Positions 54,193 through 56,048 of a stretch of DNA of 56,048 bases are shown here, in pieces. The position numbers were made by a program, and so were the translations under genes. The notes under the pieces are model-generated. The model worked only from the letters and a program-made list of their open reading frames with translations, ran no database searches and was not told the origin of the DNA. Origin of the DNA: Bacteroidales bacterium (GTDB lineage: Bacteria > Bacteroidota > Bacteroidia > Bacteroidales > VadinHA17). Each line of letters begins with the position of its first letter. Position 1 is the stretch's first letter. The stretch spans positions 1-56,048 of the forward strand of contig PLLX01000192.1 of NCBI GenBank assembly GCA_003141415.1, in the 5' to 3' direction.

Positions 54193-54663
54193 TCAATAAG
54201 TAACTTTATTTTCAAGTTCATCCCATTTTCTGAAAACCTCTTTCCCCCCCAAATCAGTCAACCTGATAAATGAAATTTTTCTTTTTGAAGGGTCAAGCAT
54301 AATCTCGTTATAAATCAGTTTATCACTGAATCCGGCTCTCTCTGCATCTGTCCGGTCACAAGAATAAAATACCCTCGTTATTCCGCACCAGTAGATTGCT
54401 CCCAGGCACATTGGGCATGGTTCACATGAAGTATATAAAGTACATTCCTGCAAATCGCGAGACTGCAAAACAGAAGAAGCCAGTCGGATAGCTAGTATTT
54501 CAGCGTGTGCTGTCGGATCATTATTCAGAATTACTCTGTTAAATGCTTCCGAGATTATTTTATTGTCCCTTACTATTACAGCACCAAATGGCCCTCCGCC
54601 TATCAGAATACCATTCGTTGCGATTTCAATTGCTCTGCAGAGAAATAATTTATCATTTTCCAT
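54193..54663 (-). CDS. guaD: guanine deaminase
   Basis: 156 residues from ATG 54663; an upstream start at 54714 adds a hydrophobic 17-residue leader without support. Cytidine/deoxycytidylate deaminase fold: His53 and Glu55 in TAHAEI, Cys83 and Cys86 in SCEPCPMC. DAERAGFSDKLIYNEI and a C-terminal end with aromatic residues fit the GuaD subfamily (about 156 residues) better than tRNA adenosine deaminases. It turns guanine into xanthine. First gene of a two-gene operon. Confidence 0.85.
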   Translation of the reverse strand: MENDKLFLCRAIEIATNGILIGGGPFGAVIVRDNKIISEAFNRVILNNDPTAHAEILAIRLASSVLQSRDLQECTLYTSCEPCPMCLGAIYWCGITRVFYSCDRTDAERAGFSDKLIYNEIMLDPSKRKISFIRLTDLGGKEVFRKWDELENKVTY

Positions 54664-54723
54664 TTCTGATGTACCTTGAATATTAATAAAGAAATTGAAT
54701 AATAACAATCCCAAATTCGCTCG

Positions 54724-54827
54724 AAAATCAATTTATCTACCCCATCCCCAAGGGGAGTAAATTGATTTTGACTGCGTCGAGCTCGCACTTTCGTGCTCGG
54801 TTCTTTGCTCCCCTTGGGGCCGGGGTA
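54724..54827. repeat. nested inverted repeats between guaD and rplM
   Basis: 54738-54757 pairs with 54808-54827 at 18 of 20 positions (CTCCCCTTGGGG core). Each arm is itself palindromic (CCCCAAGGGG). AAAATCAATTTA (54724-54735) pairs with TAAATTGATTTT (54758-54769). It lies between the 5' ends of divergent genes, so it is not a terminator. It looks like a short non-coding mobile repeat. Confidence 0.6.
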
Positions 54828-54939
54828 AACGAAGAAAATCAAAAAAATATTTTAACATTTATCTGACGTAAAAATAGCCTACTTTTGCTTAACAAAAATA
54901 AAATCTAGATGGATTTCTTTTTTTTTAGGAAATATGTTG

Positions 54940-54947
54940 TATTTTTG
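54940..54947 (+). promoter_or_regulatory. -7 promoter box of the rplM operon
   Basis: TATTTTTG is a consensus Bacteroidota -7 element. The -33 position falls in a T run (54914-54920). It gives a leader of about 60 bases before the GTG start of rplM. Confidence 0.5.
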
Positions 54948-55011
54948 CAGACCCCAAAATAATGCAGTAATTACATTAATTATAAGTATATCAATTAAAA
55001 AATAAGAACTA

Positions 55012-55464
55012 GTGAACACCTTAAGTTATAAAACAGTTTCAGCAAATAAAGCTACTGTAAACAAGGAGTGGGTAATTATTGATGCCGAAGGCAAGGTTCT
55101 TGGAAGACTTGCATCAGTTGTGGCCTTTATGCTTAGAGGAAAGCACAAAACCGACTTTACGCCTCATGTTGATTGTGGTGACAACGTAATTGTTATCAAT
55201 GCAGAAAAAATCGATTTGACAGGTGAGAAGTGGTCGGATAAAGTATACGTGCGGCATACTGGATACCCCGGAGGACAAAGATTTACAACTGCTGAAGCGT
55301 TGTTGAAAAAGAATCCAATCGGATTGGTTGAGAAAGCTATAAAGGGAATGTTGCCTAAAAACAGGCTTGGAAGTGCACTTTACAGAAATTTGCATGTTTA
55401 TGCCGGTACAGAACATCCGCATGAAGCACAGAAACCTAAAAAAATTGAACTTAAAAAATATTAA
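55012..55464 (+). CDS. rplM: ribosomal protein L13
   Basis: A 150-residue protein with a GTG start; the frame opens [20 protein letters not shown], the usual Bacteroidota beginning. [21 protein letters not shown] and GMLPKNRLG are conserved L13 features. It is followed by rpsI after nine bases, the widespread L13-S9 operon. Confidence 0.97.
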   Translation: MNTLSYKTVSANKATVNKEWVIIDAEGKVLGRLASVVAFMLRGKHKTDFTPHVDCGDNVIVINAEKIDLTGEKWSDKVYVRHTGYPGGQRFTTAEALLKKNPIGLVEKAIKGMLPKNRLGSALYRNLHVYAGTEHPHEAQKPKKIELKKY

Positions 55465-55473
55465 GCAACAGAT

Positions 55474-55860
55474 ATGGAACCAATCAATGCTCTTGGAAGA
55501 AGGAAGGCAGCTGTAGCCCGGGTATATTTAAGTGATGGCAAAGGGAAAATTACTGTCAATGGCAGGGACTATAAAGAATATTTTGGCGCTGAAACACTTC
55601 AATATGTAGTTACACAGCCGCTTGTTCTTTTAAATGCTTCCGACAAGTATGATATCAATGTCAATCTCGATGGTGGTGGAGTAAAAGGACAGGCTGAAGC
55701 TCTCCGTCTTGGAATAACAAGAGCTCTGATCATGATAGATGCCGAATGCAAATCCAAGCTTAAAGCTGAAGGATTTGTCAAACGCGATCCGCGTGAAGTT
55801 GAAAGGAAAAAACCCGGGCAGCCAAAGGCCCGCAGAAGATTCCAGTTCAGTAAACGTTAG
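55474..55860 (+). CDS. rpsI: ribosomal protein S9
   Basis: A 128-residue protein. GRRKAAVARVYL, GGGVKGQAEALRLGI and the basic end RRRFQFSKR (which contacts the tRNA in the P site in known ribosomes) identify S9. Second gene of the rplM operon. Confidence 0.98.
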   Translation: MEPINALGRRKAAVARVYLSDGKGKITVNGRDYKEYFGAETLQYVVTQPLVLLNASDKYDINVNLDGGGVKGQAEALRLGITRALIMIDAECKSKLKAEGFVKRDPREVERKKPGQPKARRRFQFSKR

Positions 55861-55901
55861 AATTAAAAAATCAGTCGTTATAGATGCAAGTTTAGTATCT
55901 A

Positions 55902-55940
55902 AATTGTAAAGACTTCCTTAACTGGAGCTACTTTGCAATT
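55902..55940 (+). promoter_or_regulatory. hairpin leader upstream of rpsB
   Basis: AATTGTAAAG (55902-55911) pairs with CTTTGCAATT (55931-55940) with one wobble, and an inner CTTCC/GGAG stem extends it. No T run follows. The position, 35 bases before the rpsB start, suits a ribosomal-protein leader where S2 could control its own synthesis; that role is inferred. Confidence 0.4.
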
Positions 55941-55974
55941 GATTGAAAGAATGTAAACTTAAAAAAACCAAAAA

Positions 55975-56048
55975 ATGCCAAGAACAAATTTCAAAGAATT
56001 ACTTGATGCAGGTGTGCATTTCGGACACCTTAAAAGAAAATGGAATCC
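55975..56048 (+). CDS. rpsB: ribosomal protein S2, 5' part
   Basis: ATG at 55975 opens MPRTNFKELLDAGVHFGHL.RKWN, the conserved start of S2. The gene runs off the window. It follows rpsI, as in the rplM-rpsI-rpsB-tsf order of many Bacteroidota. Confidence 0.95.
   Translation, partial: MPRTNFKELLDAGVHFGHLKRKWN

Noticed and set aside
54603-54842. 79-codon minus-strand frame
   Set aside because: It runs through the inverted repeats and overlaps the start of guaD in another frame; no protein features.

Overview
The window looks like chromosomal DNA of an uncultured member of the Bacteroidota, probably Bacteroidales-like. The signs are type IX secretion-linked proteins (a PorP/SprF protein, a gliding-type C-terminal domain), LytTR/LytS signalling, DUF5916, DUF2723 and FISUMP proteins, a low G+C content, and promoters of the TTG-N20-TAnnTTTG kind. 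It divides into an accessory island (about 0.16-29.45 kb) and a more ordinary chromosomal part (29.45-56.05 kb).

Island. A tRNA-Ala(GGC) gene sits at 103-176. A 23-base copy of its 3' end (22 of 23 identical) recurs at 29428-29450, directly before a strong terminator. This is the signature of an element integrated into the 3' end of a tRNA gene. No integrase remains. The cargo is a secreted TPR-CHAT protein, and a family of proteins with an N-terminal TIR domain, one membrane span, a TolB-N-like domain and TPRs: three intact, one broken, and one reduced to its first 15 codons. A relative carries an AraC-type DNA-binding domain in place of TIR. Other cargo is a beta-barrel protein, a CotH-like secreted protein, a DUF5916 protein, two FISUMP surface proteins, two fragments of plasmid/ICE-type genes and a beta-helix lipoprotein. 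The same promoter (TTG-N20-TAAnTTtG) precedes at least nine of these units, and a related terminator-promoter block recurs between them. The island therefore reads as an array of interchangeable cassettes under shared control.

Most unusual points. (1) The TIR/AraC-TM-TolB-TPR family has the topology of CadC/ToxR sensors, with the cytosolic output domain swapped. (2) The FISUMP proteins end in C-type-lectin-like segments with many NNC codons and, in one case, locally raised G+C, as expected of diversity-generating-retroelement variable regions. No reverse transcriptase or template repeat is in the window.

Chromosomal part. 29.9-34.0 kb is a four-gene surface operon ending in PorP/SprF. It is followed on the minus strand by a LytTR regulator/LytS kinase pair, a secreted protein and a GH2 glycosidase. 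39.7-44.2 kb holds a TerB-like/FHA-like/ABCG-type transporter with two exported proteins. 44.2-47.4 kb has DUF6427, purD and a membrane LytTR regulator. 47.6-49.9 kb has a DUF6051-like hydrolase and a REP-associated IS200-type transposase inside nested inverted repeats. 49.9-54.7 kb has a polysaccharide deacetylase, a DUF2723 glycosyltransferase-like protein, a 3-methyladenine glycosylase and guanine deaminase. The end carries rplM-rpsI and the start of rpsB.
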